Shown: positions 1 through 6,343 of the stretch, one piece after another
Layout of the letters: every line of letters begins with the position of its first letter
Position numbering within the stretch: the stretch's first letter is position 1
Assembly: GCA_945929765.1 (NCBI GenBank)
Contig: CAMEOL010000059.1
Location: 1-6,343 of the forward strand
Source: an uncultured Gemella sp.
GTDB taxonomy: Bacteria > Bacillota > Bacilli > Staphylococcales > Gemellaceae
Reading direction: 5' to 3'
Length of the DNA: 6,343 nucleotides
Translations under genes and position numbers: made by a program
Notes under the pieces: generated by a model
Seen by the model: only the letters and a program-made list of their open reading frames with translations
Told to the model about the DNA's origin: nothing
Databases searched by the model: none

Positions 1-37
1 CAACTCCACTATCAAAAATACCTATTGGTTTATTCAT
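1..37 (-). CDS. murI: Glutamate racemase, N-terminal fragment cut by the window edge
   Basis: Only the first 12 codons are in the window; they read [12 protein letters not shown] and run off at base 1. This is the standard opening of glutamate racemase (MurI/RacE), in which PIG.. DSGVGGLTV forms the first strand and loop of the active site; the Asp of DSG is a conserved active-site residue. The enzyme interconverts L- and D-glutamate in the cytoplasm and supplies D-Glu for peptidoglycan. The ATG overlaps the last 8 bases of recO (ATGAATAA), and an AAGGAGG site lies 12 bases upstream inside recO, so the gene appears to be translated as part of the ybeY-era-recO transcript. The two catalytic cysteines lie outside the window. 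A related aspartate/glutamate racemase is possible, but the N-terminal motif fits MurI best. Confidence 0.85.
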   Translation of the reverse strand, partial: MNKPIGIFDSGV

Positions 38-788
38 TTCTTTTATTATCCTCCTTAAAAGAATATAGTAATTCTTCTAATTCCTTGATTTTTTTATAAG
101 TTTTTGTTGATATACCTAAATATTCATTCAATATTAGTATTAATAAATTAGTTAAAACTTTTAGCTCATCATCATCTAAAAATATTTGTTCTAAAATTTC
201 TGTATCTTTTATTGAAAAATAATATATTAGTTTAATTAATTTACTATTTATCTTATAAAATTGATTATGTGCAGATACAAAATCAACAAACATATTATCT
301 TTAAAACTATACCCTTGATAATCGATATCTGTTTTTTTGTATCTAAATCTAAATCCTTCTAGTTGAAGAAATTTAATTATGAAGTAGCAATTAGCTAATT
401 TTACATCTATTTTATCTTCATTAATTAAAATTAATAGTTTCAATATTAATTTATATATTTTAGTAGGAATGTATTCACAGTAAGTTACTAACTCTAATAT
501 ATTACTTATATAACTAGTTTTTGTGATATCGTAAACTATATTTGTATAGTAGTTATCCACGTCTATATTGGTAATTTTATTCATTCCTGTTGTTTTAAAA
601 TAATTAACAGTTAATAATGTTGGAATCGAAATCTTAATGCTTTTTCTGTTTTTATTTACATTTTCATAAAAAAAACTCTCTATATTTCCGTCTTCAGTTA
701 AAACATGTAATATTTCATGATAATCTCTATATGCTATTTTCTTTATTACAATACCAGTTTTCGTCAAATTATTAATCAAAAATATCAT
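30..788 (-). CDS. recO: DNA repair protein RecO
   Basis: RecO works with RecF/RecR to load RecA onto SSB-coated single-stranded DNA and anneals complementary strands. The 252-residue length is normal for the family. The N-terminus ([10 protein letters not shown].., about residues 8-17) matches the RecO OB-fold start, which in Bacillus reads MLTKxxGIVL. The OB domain spans roughly 8-85 and the rest is the helical C-terminal domain, ending in the usual Leu/Tyr/Lys-rich helix. The identity also rests on its place directly after era. The protein is divergent: it has only two cysteines (104 and 134), and the region around 145-170, where many Firmicute RecO proteins carry a Cys4 zinc site, has none. 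The ATG at 788 overlaps the end of era by 17 bases and has an AGGG seven bases upstream. A TTG at 767 would align better with family starts and remove the overlap, but it lacks a nearby ribosome binding site. Confidence 0.85.
   Translation of the reverse strand: MIFLINNLTKTGIVIKKIAYRDYHEILHVLTEDGNIESFFYENVNKNRKSIKISIPTLLTVNYFKTTGMNKITNIDVDNYYTNIVYDITKTSYISNILELVTYCEYIPTKIYKLILKLLILINEDKIDVKLANCYFIIKFLQLEGFRFRYKKTDIDYQGYSFKDNMFVDFVSAHNQFYKINSKLIKLIYYFSIKDTEILEQIFLDDDELKVLTNLLILILNEYLGISTKTYKKIKELEELLYSFKEDNKRNE
50..56 (-). promoter_or_regulatory. Ribosome binding site for murI, inside recO
   Basis: Read on the minus strand this is AAGGAGG, a full anti-16S match, lying within the last codons of recO. 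Its distance to the murI ATG at 37 is 12 bases, longer than the usual 5-9. It supports murI being a real start overlapping recO and suggests that murI is translated from the recO message. Confidence 0.7.
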
Positions 789-1680
789 CCCTATACCCTA
801 AAACTTTTATAAGATTAGGTTTTGTTCTCCAGCCATCTATTACTTTAACCCAAAGTTCGAGGAATACTTTCTCACCTAACAATTCCTCTATATCTCTTCT
901 TGCTCGACGGCCAATTTCTTTAATCATTTTTCCTTGTTTACCTATTATCATTCCTTTTTGCGATTTTCTTTCAACAATAATAGAAGCTATAATTTGTTTT
1001 TTACTATCATTTTGTTTTTCTATCTTATCAATAACTACAGCTACTGAATGTGGTATTTCTTGTTCTGTTAGCAACAATACTTTTTCTCTAATAAATTCTG
1101 TAATAATAAAATATTCTGGCGAGTCCGTAATTACATCATCTGGATACATTTTTATACTAGGAGTTAAATATTTTTTAGTAACAGATAATAGATTATCAAC
1201 ATTTATAGATTTTAATGCAGAGATAGGAACTATTTCTACAAAGTCATATAAATCTTTATAAAAATCTATAGTTTTTAATAGCTGTTCAGGTGTTATAAGA
1301 TCAATTTTGTTTAAAAGTAAAAAAGTTGGGACATTTAATTCTTTAACAATGTTAATTATTCTTTCATCTCCTGGCCCATACTTTTCCGAAGCATTAACAA
1401 TTAAATAAACAATTTCAGATTCTTTTATAGCGCTGTTAGCTATTTTCATCATGTAATCACCTAATTTATGTTTAGGTTTATGTATACCTGGTGTATCGAC
1501 AAACACTATCTGAGAATCTATATCCGTATATACACCATTAATTATATTTCTTGTTGTCTGTGGTTTATCAGACATTATTGCAATTTTTTGATTTAATATA
1601 TTATTCAATAAAGTTGATTTTCCTGCATTAGGTCTACCAATAATTGTAATAAACCCTGTTTTTATATAATTGTTATCCAT
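772..1680 (-). CDS. era: GTPase Era
   Basis: Era is an essential GTPase that binds the 3' end of 16S rRNA and assists 30S assembly, working at the ribosome and the membrane. All G motifs are present: G1 GRPNAGKS (residues 15-22), the G2 threonines in PQTTR (40-44), G3 DTPG (62-65), G4 NKID (124-127) and G5 SAL (154-156). The C-terminal KH domain has its GKQG loop at 247-250 followed by KMIKEIG and the LELWVKV strand. The length of 302 is typical, so the gene is intact. The ATG at 1680 follows AGAGAGG by seven bases. It starts 12 bases after ybeY ends and overlaps recO at its 3' end, giving the compact ybeY-era-recO order. In many Firmicutes dgkA and cdd sit between ybeY and era; both are missing here. 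Confidence 0.98.
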   Translation of the reverse strand: MDNNYIKTGFITIIGRPNAGKSTLLNNILNQKIAIMSDKPQTTRNIINGVYTDIDSQIVFVDTPGIHKPKHKLGDYMMKIANSAIKESEIVYLIVNASEKYGPGDERIINIVKELNVPTFLLLNKIDLITPEQLLKTIDFYKDLYDFVEIVPISALKSINVDNLLSVTKKYLTPSIKMYPDDVITDSPEYFIITEFIREKVLLLTEQEIPHSVAVVIDKIEKQNDSKKQIIASIIVERKSQKGMIIGKQGKMIKEIGRRARRDIEELLGEKVFLELWVKVIDGWRTKPNLIKVLGYRDDIFD

Positions 1681-1692
1681 TTAACAACCTCT

Positions 1693-2163
1693 CTATCTTT
1701 CAAGACCAAATTTACTCAATATTTCTTCTTGTTTTCCAAACATTATTTTTTCTTCATCTTCAGACATATGATCATATCCTAATAAGTGAAGAAATCCATG
1801 TACAGTCAAAAAACCTAGTTCTCTTTCTAGGGAATGATTATATTCTAAAGCTTGCTCTTTAGCAATATCAAGACAAATAATTACATCACCTAAATAATTT
1901 ATTTGCTCTCCTCCTACAATGTCAATTTCACCTTCAACTTGATCATTTAAAGCAAAAGATATAACATCCGTAGGTCTATCTATATTACGATATTCTTTGT
2001 TTATTTGATGAATTTCTTCTATGTCTACAAATGATAAAGACATTTCACAACTACTTTTATCTATCTTCTCTACATCTGCTGCTAAATCAAGTAAATTTAT
2101 TAGCATGTTTTTCGTATCCTCTGATAGATAATTACAATCATCAATAATTTCTACAAATGACAT
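1693..2163 (-). CDS. ybeY: Endoribonuclease YbeY (16S rRNA maturation factor)
   Basis: YbeY is a small zinc-dependent RNase/metalloprotein needed for 16S rRNA 3'-end processing and 70S quality control. The metal site HGFLHLLGYDH is complete (His122, His126, His132), and the upstream family motif NKEYRNIDRPTDVISF (55-70) contains the conserved Arg59. The length of 156 residues is normal. The ATG at 2163 is preceded by AAAAAAGGAG with seven bases of spacing, a strong site. It is the first gene after the 260-base intergenic region and leads the ybeY-era-recO-murI cluster, which puts two partners of 30S maturation (YbeY and Era) next to each other. I found no convincing promoter just upstream, so expression may depend on readthrough from fhs past the hairpins at 2233-2361, or on a weak promoter around 2185-2220. 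Confidence 0.97.
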   Translation of the reverse strand: MSFVEIIDDCNYLSEDTKNMLINLLDLAADVEKIDKSSCEMSLSFVDIEEIHQINKEYRNIDRPTDVISFALNDQVEGEIDIVGGEQINYLGDVIICLDIAKEQALEYNHSLERELGFLTVHGFLHLLGYDHMSEDEEKIMFGKQEEILSKFGLER

Positions 2164-2230
2164 TTTTCTTCTCCTTTTTTACACTATATTTATATAAATT
2201 CAACTCACTGTTATTTGAAACTTATATACC

Positions 2231-2361
2231 TGAAAAAGTGAAAATATGTGAAGATTTTCACATATAGCAGACAACGAACTATGATAAAATTCGTTCGAAT
2301 CATACAAGACGCAGATTCGCTGCAATTACTGCTTAGACCTTCACATTTTCACGTATTTTTT
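2231..2361. repeat. Palindromic structured element, possible MITE/BOX-like repeat or attenuator
   Basis: The outer arms are imperfect inverted repeats: GTGAAAATATGTGAAG at 2238-2253 and CTTCACATTTTCAC at 2339-2352. They pair over 14 bp with a two-base bulge, and an A-run (2233-2237) and a T-run (2356-2361) flank them. Nested inside are AGCAG/CTGCT (2266-2270 with 2329-2333), TATGAT/ATCATA (2280-2285 with 2299-2304) around ATTCG-TT-CGAAT (2289-2300), and GCAG-ATTCG-CTGC (2311-2323). Together they make a branched fold with a closing stem and internal hairpins. There is no coding potential. Whether it is a dispersed repeat cannot be told from one copy, and I see no clear target-site duplication. 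Confidence 0.5.
2233..2265 (-). terminator. Possible weak Rho-independent terminator downstream of fhs
   Basis: On the minus strand two overlapping hairpins can form. One is ATATGTGAA-AATC-TTCACATAT (2265-2244, 9 bp). The other is GTGAAAAT-CTTCACAT-ATTTTCAC (2261-2238, 8 bp), followed directly by TTTTTC. The T-tract position is right for a terminator of the ylxM-ffh-trmL-fhs operon, but the stems have only two or three G-C pairs, so efficiency is doubtful. The 3' arm can instead pair with the distal arm at 2352-2339. Confidence 0.4.
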
Positions 2362-2362
2362 G

Positions 2363-2390
2363 AAATTGTGGAATTTAGTAAGCACAATTT
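2363..2390. repeat. 8-bp inverted repeat downstream of fhs
   Basis: AAATTGTG (2363-2370) and CACAATTT (2383-2390) are perfect complements separated by 12 bases. On the minus strand the hairpin lies 33 bases after the fhs stop and is followed by C and then a run of A, not T. It is therefore not a standard terminator in the direction of transcription. It could protect the 3' end of the fhs message, or be a chance AT-rich palindrome. Confidence 0.35.
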
Positions 2391-2423
2391 ATATTTAACG
2401 TATTTATATAATCCCACTAATTT

Positions 2424-4070
2424 TTAAAAAATATTAATTATATTATTATTATCATCGATATCAATATTTAAAGCGTTTGGACGTTTTGGCAATCCTGGCA
2501 TAGTTAAAATTTTATTAGTGTAAACAACAATGAAACCTGCTCCACTCTTAACTTTCACGTCTGTTATTTTCACTTTAAAATCTGCAGGGCGTCCTTTATA
2601 TTCTGGATTATCAGACAACGACAATGGCGTTTTGGCCATACATATAGGAAGATTTCCAAAACCTAATTGTTCTAGATTTTTTATCTCCTCTAAACAATTA
2701 TCCGATATATCTACTCCGTTAGCGCCATAAATTTCTTTACATATTAATTCGATTTTTTCTAGAATAGGTAATTCATCTTCATATAGTAATTTAAATTGTT
2801 GATTATTATTTTCAGCTAAAGATACTACTTTTTCCGCTAGATCTACTGCACCTTTTCCACCTTTAGAAAACACCTCAACTTTTGAATAACACACATTATT
2901 TTCTTCAGCCCAAGAATTAATTAAATCTAATTCTGACTCCGTATCTGTTGCAAAGACATTTAACGCTACAACAACAGGCAATTGGAATTTAGTAACATTC
3001 TCTATATGTTTCTCTAAATTTTTCAAACCATTTCTAAGAGCTTCTAAATCTTCTTCTGATAATTTTTCTACAGGTAGATTACCATGAAGTTTTAACGCTC
3101 TAACAGTTGCTACTATTACTACCGCATTTGGTTTTAAACCTGATTTTCTACATTTGATATTCAAGAATTTTTCTGCTCCAAGATCTGCTCCAAAACCTGC
3201 TTCTGTAACTACATAATCTGCATATTTTAAAGCTGTTTTTGTTGCAATAACTGAATTACAACCATGTGCAATATTTGCAAACGGTCCTCCGTGAATAATT
3301 GCCGGATTATTTTCTAATGTTTGAACAACATTCGGTTTAATAGCATCTTTTAAAATAGCTGTTATTACACCTTCTATTTTTAAATCTTTTACATATATTG
3401 CTTCACCTTTAGAGTTGTATGCTACTAAAATATTCGCAATCTTTTGTTTTAAATCTTTTATATTTTCTGCTAAACAAAGAATTGCCATTATTTCACTAGC
3501 AACTGTTATGTCGAAATGATCTTCACGTTGAAATTTATTATTTGTATTAATATTAATATTTCTTAATGCACGATCATTCATATCTAATGTTCTGTTAAAT
3601 ACTATTTTTTGTATATCTAACTCATTACCTTGGAAAATATGGTTGTCTAATAATGCAGCAATAGCATTATTAGCAGTAGTAATTGCATGCATATCACCTG
3701 TAAAATGAAGATTAATTTCATCCATAGGAACTACTTGAGCGTAACCACCTCCTGCAGCTCCACCCTTCATTCCTAATACTGGACCTAAAGACGGCTCTCT
3801 TAATGCTACACATGATTTTTTACCAATCACATTCAATCCGTCTGTAAGACCAATTGTTATCGTAGATTTACCTTCTCCACCTGCTGTAGGATTTATTGCA
3901 GTAACAAGAACTAATTTTGCATCTTTATTAACTTCAAGATCTTTAACGTCTATTTTCGCTTTATATTTCCCATAAGGAATTAATTCATCTGCACTAATTC
4001 CTATCTTATTAGCTACATCATAAATACTTTCTTTTTTACTCTCAATTGATATTTGAAAATCTGTCTTCAT
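2424..4070 (-). CDS. fhs: Formate-tetrahydrofolate ligase
   Basis: The enzyme joins formate to tetrahydrofolate with ATP, giving 10-formyl-THF for purine and fMet-tRNA synthesis; it is cytoplasmic and normally a tetramer. The ATP loop PTAGGEGKS is at 61-69. EPSLGP (92-97) runs into family signature GMKGGAAGGGY (100-110), and LHFTGDMHAI (121-130), HGGPFANIAHG (260-270) and MPGLPK (524-529) all match the family. The second signature reads VATVRALKLHGN (320-331), where the last residue is normally Gly. The ATP loop has Ala-Gly where most members have Pro-Ala. At 548 residues it is slightly shorter than the usual 555-560, with no sign of truncation. The ATG at 4070 follows GGAGG by seven bases, and the gene begins 13 bases after trmL, so it is probably the last gene of the ylxM operon. 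Confidence 0.97.
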   Translation of the reverse strand: MKTDFQISIESKKESIYDVANKIGISADELIPYGKYKAKIDVKDLEVNKDAKLVLVTAINPTAGGEGKSTITIGLTDGLNVIGKKSCVALREPSLGPVLGMKGGAAGGGYAQVVPMDEINLHFTGDMHAITTANNAIAALLDNHIFQGNELDIQKIVFNRTLDMNDRALRNININTNNKFQREDHFDITVASEIMAILCLAENIKDLKQKIANILVAYNSKGEAIYVKDLKIEGVITAILKDAIKPNVVQTLENNPAIIHGGPFANIAHGCNSVIATKTALKYADYVVTEAGFGADLGAEKFLNIKCRKSGLKPNAVVIVATVRALKLHGNLPVEKLSEEDLEALRNGLKNLEKHIENVTKFQLPVVVALNVFATDTESELDLINSWAEENNVCYSKVEVFSKGGKGAVDLAEKVVSLAENNNQQFKLLYEDELPILEKIELICKEIYGANGVDISDNCLEEIKNLEQLGFGNLPICMAKTPLSLSDNPEYKGRPADFKVKITDVKVKSGAGFIVVYTNKILTMPGLPKRPNALNIDIDDNNNIINIF

Positions 4071-4083
4071 AAAAAAACCTCCA

Positions 4084-4560
4084 CTATATGTTTAAATTAT
4101 TAAAATTTTGTTGTCTCAACGCTTCATACACTATCATAGCTGCTGTATTTGATAAATTAAGAGATCTTACTTTATCGGTCATAGGTATTTTTAGCGTTTG
4201 TTTTGCAAACTTCTCTCTGAAATGTTCCGGTAATCCTTTTGTTTCTCTGCCAAATATAAAATATAATTCTTCATTATCTGTATTAGAAAAATCAAAATCC
4301 GAATAAATTTTTTCGCCAAATTTTGTGATTAAAAAATAATTTTTTGAATCTGTATTTTCTAAGAAATGGTCCAAACTATCCCAAATAACCAAATCTAAAT
4401 GTTCCCAATAATCCAATCCCGCTCTTTTCACGTGCTTATCATCAATCGAGAAGCTAATTGGCATTATTAAATGTAATCTAGTTCCTGTACCTACGCAAGT
4501 TCTTGCTATATTACCTGTGTTGGCTGGAATTTCCGGTTGAAATAATACTATATTGTTCAT
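4084..4560 (-). CDS. trmL: tRNA (cytidine(34)-2'-O)-methyltransferase, TrmL/CspR family
   Basis: This is a SPOUT-fold methyltransferase that uses S-adenosylmethionine to methylate the ribose 2'-OH of the wobble base of tRNA-Leu isoacceptors. The three family motifs are present: NTGNIAR (14-20), FGRETKGLP (103-111) and [19 protein letters not shown] (132-150). The last two form the knotted cofactor site. The length of 158 is almost the same as E. coli TrmL. The ATG at 4560 lies four bases after the ffh stop. I see no good ribosome binding site in front of it: the nearest purine run is a GGCGGGAA about 20 bases upstream inside ffh. Translation is therefore probably coupled to ffh. The activity is assigned by family, and other small SPOUT enzymes are the main alternative. 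Confidence 0.93.
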   Translation of the reverse strand: MNNIVLFQPEIPANTGNIARTCVGTGTRLHLIMPISFSIDDKHVKRAGLDYWEHLDLVIWDSLDHFLENTDSKNYFLITKFGEKIYSDFDFSNTDNEELYFIFGRETKGLPEHFREKFAKQTLKIPMTDKVRSLNLSNTAAMIVYEALRQQNFNNLNI

Positions 4561-4564
4561 AATG

Positions 4565-5920
4565 CTAGAATGGAAGTTTCCCGCCTAAGAGCCTTCCAAG
4601 TCCCTTTCTTTTTGATTTATCGTTCATCATTCCGCCAAACTGTTTCATCATTTTTCGCATTTCTTCAAATTGTTTTATTAATTTATGAACTTCATTTATT
4701 GGACGGCCACTACCTTGTGCTATACGCTTTCTTCTAGGGACATTTATAATATCAGGATTTTGTCTCTCTTCTATTGTCATAGATTGGATAATAGCTTCTA
4801 TATAAGTAAATTGTTTATCGTCAATTTTTGACATATCTAGTCCTTTTAGCTGTTTTCCTACTCCAGGTAACATTCCTAATATATCCTTAATAGATCCCAA
4901 CTTTTTTATTTGATTTAATTGGACAAGAAAATCTTCAAATGTAAATGTTTGATTAAACATTTTTTCTTGCATTTTCTTTGCTTCTTCTTCATCTATAGAA
5001 GACTGAGCTTTTTCTATTAAAGTTAAAACATCACCCATTCCTAATATTCTAGAAGCCATTCGCTCGGGATGAAAATACTCTAAATCTCCCATTTTTTCAC
5101 CTACACCGACAAGTTTTATAGGCTTATCTGTAATTGATTTGATAGAAAGAGCAGCACCACCACGAGTATCCCCGTCTAATTTAGTTAAAATTAATCCTGT
5201 AATATCTAGTTGTTCATTAAATGATGAAGCAATATTTACAGCTTCTTGACCTATCATAGAATCTACTACTAATAAAATATCGTTTGGACTAGAAACTTCT
5301 TTTATCTGTTGTAATTCTTCCATCAATAATTCATCTATATGTAGTCGTCCAGCAGTATCTATAATAACATAATTATAATAGTTTTCTTCAGCAAACTTCA
5401 ACCCATCTCGCACAATATCTACCGGATCCTTGTCTACATAAAATACAGGTATATCTAGTTGTTTTCCTAAAGTTTGTAGTTGTTGAACCGCTGCTGGTCT
5501 ATAGACGTCCGCTGCAATTAATAATGGCTTTTTCTTTTCAGTTTTCTTAACTTTCAAAGCCAACTTTCCTGCAGTTGTAGTCTTACCAGCCCCTTGCAAC
5601 CCTACCATCATAACTTTAGTAACTTTGTTATCGAAGTTTAACTCTGCTGAATTACCACCTAATAAATTTACTAATTCTTCATTTACGATTTTTACAATTT
5701 GTTGCGAAGGTGTCAATGACTTCATAACATCTGCACCTACAGCTCGATCACTTATTTTTTTTACAAAGTCTTTAACGACTTTGAAATTAACGTCAGCTTC
5801 TAATAATGCTAACCTAACTTCTCTCATCATCTCTTTAACATCTGATTCAGATACTTTACCTTTTCCTGTTATTTTTGCAATTGTATTTTGTAATCTTTCA
5901 GATAAATTTTCAAACGCCAT
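4565..5920 (-). CDS. ffh: Signal recognition particle protein Ffh (SRP54)
   Basis: Ffh is the GTPase of the bacterial signal recognition particle. It binds 4.5S/scRNA and signal sequences and delivers ribosomes to FtsY at the membrane. The N domain (about 1-95) holds the canonical [20 protein letters not shown] segment. The G domain has GLQGAGKTT (107-115), DVYRPAA (138-144), DTAGR (188-192), TKLDGD (246-251) and [12 protein letters not shown] (272-283). The M domain (about 298-433) contains the RNA-binding [10 protein letters not shown] (396-404... in full) and Met-rich helices [12 protein letters not shown] (421-432). At 451 residues it is of normal length and ends in a basic Gly-rich tail. 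The ATG at 5920 follows AGGAGA by a good spacing, and the ylxM stop codon TAG is part of this ribosome binding site. rpsP-rimM-trmD, which often follow ffh in Bacilli, are replaced by trmL and fhs. Confidence 0.98.
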   Translation of the reverse strand: MAFENLSERLQNTIAKITGKGKVSESDVKEMMREVRLALLEADVNFKVVKDFVKKISDRAVGADVMKSLTPSQQIVKIVNEELVNLLGGNSAELNFDNKVTKVMMVGLQGAGKTTTAGKLALKVKKTEKKKPLLIAADVYRPAAVQQLQTLGKQLDIPVFYVDKDPVDIVRDGLKFAEENYYNYVIIDTAGRLHIDELLMEELQQIKEVSSPNDILLVVDSMIGQEAVNIASSFNEQLDITGLILTKLDGDTRGGAALSIKSITDKPIKLVGVGEKMGDLEYFHPERMASRILGMGDVLTLIEKAQSSIDEEEAKKMQEKMFNQTFTFEDFLVQLNQIKKLGSIKDILGMLPGVGKQLKGLDMSKIDDKQFTYIEAIIQSMTIEERQNPDIINVPRRKRIAQGSGRPINEVHKLIKQFEEMRKMMKQFGGMMNDKSKRKGLGRLLGGKLPF

Positions 5921-5929
5921 AATTTTCTC

Positions 5930-6253
5930 CTAATTTTCTAAATTTATTAATTGATCAATAAGCAATGCTACATCACTATCCTTATTAATTTTTTTTATTT
6001 CGGTTAGTAAGAAAAGTCTCTCATTGCTGTTTTTAATTAATTTTAGTTTTTTTTCGAAACTTTCTAATTCTGCAATAGATCTTTTAATATTATTAGAAAT
6101 TGCTTGTTTAGATATCCCATAGTTTTCTGATATTTCAGTTAGGGACAAATCATCAAAAAAGTAATTATTCATATAAGTTTGCTGTTTCTCACTTAGTAGT
6201 TCCGAATAATAGTCGTACAGCTGAGAAACTTTTATAACTTTATCTATTTCCAC
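5930..6253 (-). CDS. ylxM: YlxM-family SRP-associated HTH protein
   Basis: This is a small helix-turn-helix protein of the YlxM/p13 family (UPF0122), found next to ffh in Firmicutes. In streptococci it has been linked to SRP function rather than to classical gene control. The core runs from LYDYYSELLSEKQQTYM through a sigma-70 region 4-like HTH, LSLTEISENYGISKQAISNNIKR (about residues 36-58), to an acidic/basic coiled C-terminus. I place the start at GTG 6253, giving 107 residues, close to the roughly 110 of Bacillus YlxM. It has GGGGAA at 6264-6259, with seven bases from the last G to the start. A longer reading from GTG 6298 adds 15 residues with no family counterpart, has no ribosome binding site and would begin inside the predicted -10 box. 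The stop lies nine bases before ffh. Confidence 0.88.
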   Translation of the reverse strand: MEIDKVIKVSQLYDYYSELLSEKQQTYMNNYFFDDLSLTEISENYGISKQAISNNIKRSIAELESFEKKLKLIKNSNERLFLLTEIKKINKDSDVALLIDQLINLEN

Positions 6254-6258
6254 TATAA

Positions 6259-6264
6259 TTCCCC
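6259..6264 (-). promoter_or_regulatory. Ribosome binding site deciding the ylxM start
   Basis: The minus strand reads GGGGAA, seven bases from the last G to the GTG at 6253. It is a moderate anti-16S match, but it is the only purine-rich site near either candidate start, and it falls downstream of the predicted promoter. Confidence 0.55.
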
Positions 6265-6288
6265 ATTCTATATAAAATACCTTTTTCA

Positions 6289-6317
6289 ATTTTATCACAA
6301 TTAGATCAAATAGTAAA
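6289..6317 (-). promoter_or_regulatory. Predicted sigma-A promoter for ylxM-ffh-trmL-fhs
   Basis: On the minus strand the -35 is TTTACT (6317-6312; 4 of 6 to consensus), the spacer is 17 bases and the -10 is TAAAAT (6294-6289; 5 of 6). A TG one base upstream of the -10 makes it an extended -10. Transcription would start near 6282, leaving a leader of about 30 bases before the GTG at 6253. No other gene sits between it and the window edge that I can recognise. Confidence 0.6.
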
Positions 6318-6343
6318 TTCCTTTGAATTAACTGAAATATATT

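Larger units (their letters stand above)
2164..2423. other. Intergenic region between fhs and ybeY
   Basis: This 260-base gap has no supported gene on either strand. From the fhs side (minus-strand order) it contains an 8-bp inverted repeat (2390-2363), a palindromic element (2361-2231), and an AT-rich stretch ending in the ybeY ribosome binding site (AAGGAG, about 2172-2177). The promoter-like hexamers near 2185-2220 match consensus poorly, so I do not annotate one. Confidence 0.8.

Noticed and set aside
765..767. TTG as the true recO start
   Set aside because: It aligns well with the family N-terminus and avoids overlap with era, but no ribosome binding site precedes it at useful spacing. 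ATG 788 has an AGGG seven bases upstream.
2185..2220. Promoter directly upstream of ybeY
   Set aside because: AT-rich hexamers exist (for example TTTCAA and TATATA), but they match consensus poorly or at wrong spacing. In such AT-rich DNA they are expected by chance.
2530..2730. Plus-strand open frame of 66 codons
   Set aside because: It lies wholly inside fhs, has no ribosome binding site or family resemblance, and is the complement of conserved Fhs codons.
4088..4306. Plus-strand open frame of 72 codons
   Set aside because: It is antisense to the conserved C-terminal SPOUT motifs of trmL, with no independent support.
5625..5933. Plus-strand open frame of 102 codons
   Set aside because: It is antisense to the Ffh N domain. 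Its Ser/Thr/Asn-rich composition is what the complement of that region gives.
6299..6343. Possible C-terminus of an upstream gene such as ftsY, or an extension of ylxM upstream
   Set aside because: One minus-strand frame ends in TGA at 6308-6306, and the ylxM frame stays open to the window edge. Forty-five bases show no recognisable motif, and the predicted promoter lies here.
1..6343. A new defence, mobile or biosynthetic system
   Set aside because: All coding sequence is accounted for by recognised housekeeping families. No transposase, integrase, toxin-antitoxin pair, reverse transcriptase or repeat array is visible.

Overview
The window is strongly AT-rich (about 30% GC by eye). It carries eight protein genes, all on the minus strand, so transcription runs from high to low coordinates. 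The proteins look like those of a low-GC Bacilli-type Firmicute. The Ffh N-terminus is close to the Bacillus/Staphylococcus form, a YlxM homologue sits in front of ffh, and ribosome binding sites are AGGAGG-like. The base composition and gene set would suit something like Gemella or a staphylococcal relative, but the genus is a guess.

In transcription order the layout is: promoter (6317-6289), ylxM, ffh, trmL, fhs, a 260-base intergenic region, ybeY, era, recO, and the first 12 codons of murI at the window edge. The first four genes are 4 to 13 bases apart and look like one operon driven by the promoter ahead of ylxM. ylxM and ffh make signal recognition particle components, trmL a tRNA wobble-base 2'-O-methyltransferase, and fhs the formate-tetrahydrofolate ligase of one-carbon metabolism. 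The last four genes are equally tight (12-base gap, then 17- and 8-base overlaps). ybeY and era act in 16S rRNA and 30S maturation, recO in recombinational repair, and murI makes D-glutamate for peptidoglycan.

The only non-coding stretch of any size is 2164-2423. It holds a compact palindromic element (about 2231-2361). Its outer arms can form a 14-bp helix, and the ybeY-proximal arm can instead form a local hairpin followed by T-rich sequence. This is the most interesting signal here. It may be a terminator for the fhs operon, a small palindromic repeat of MITE/BOX type, or an attenuator-like switch upstream of ybeY-era-recO-murI. I see no mobile-element gene, tRNA, rRNA, CRISPR array or defence system. 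The coding content is core housekeeping, and the oddities are in gene order, one start codon, a zinc-site loss in RecO and this intergenic element.
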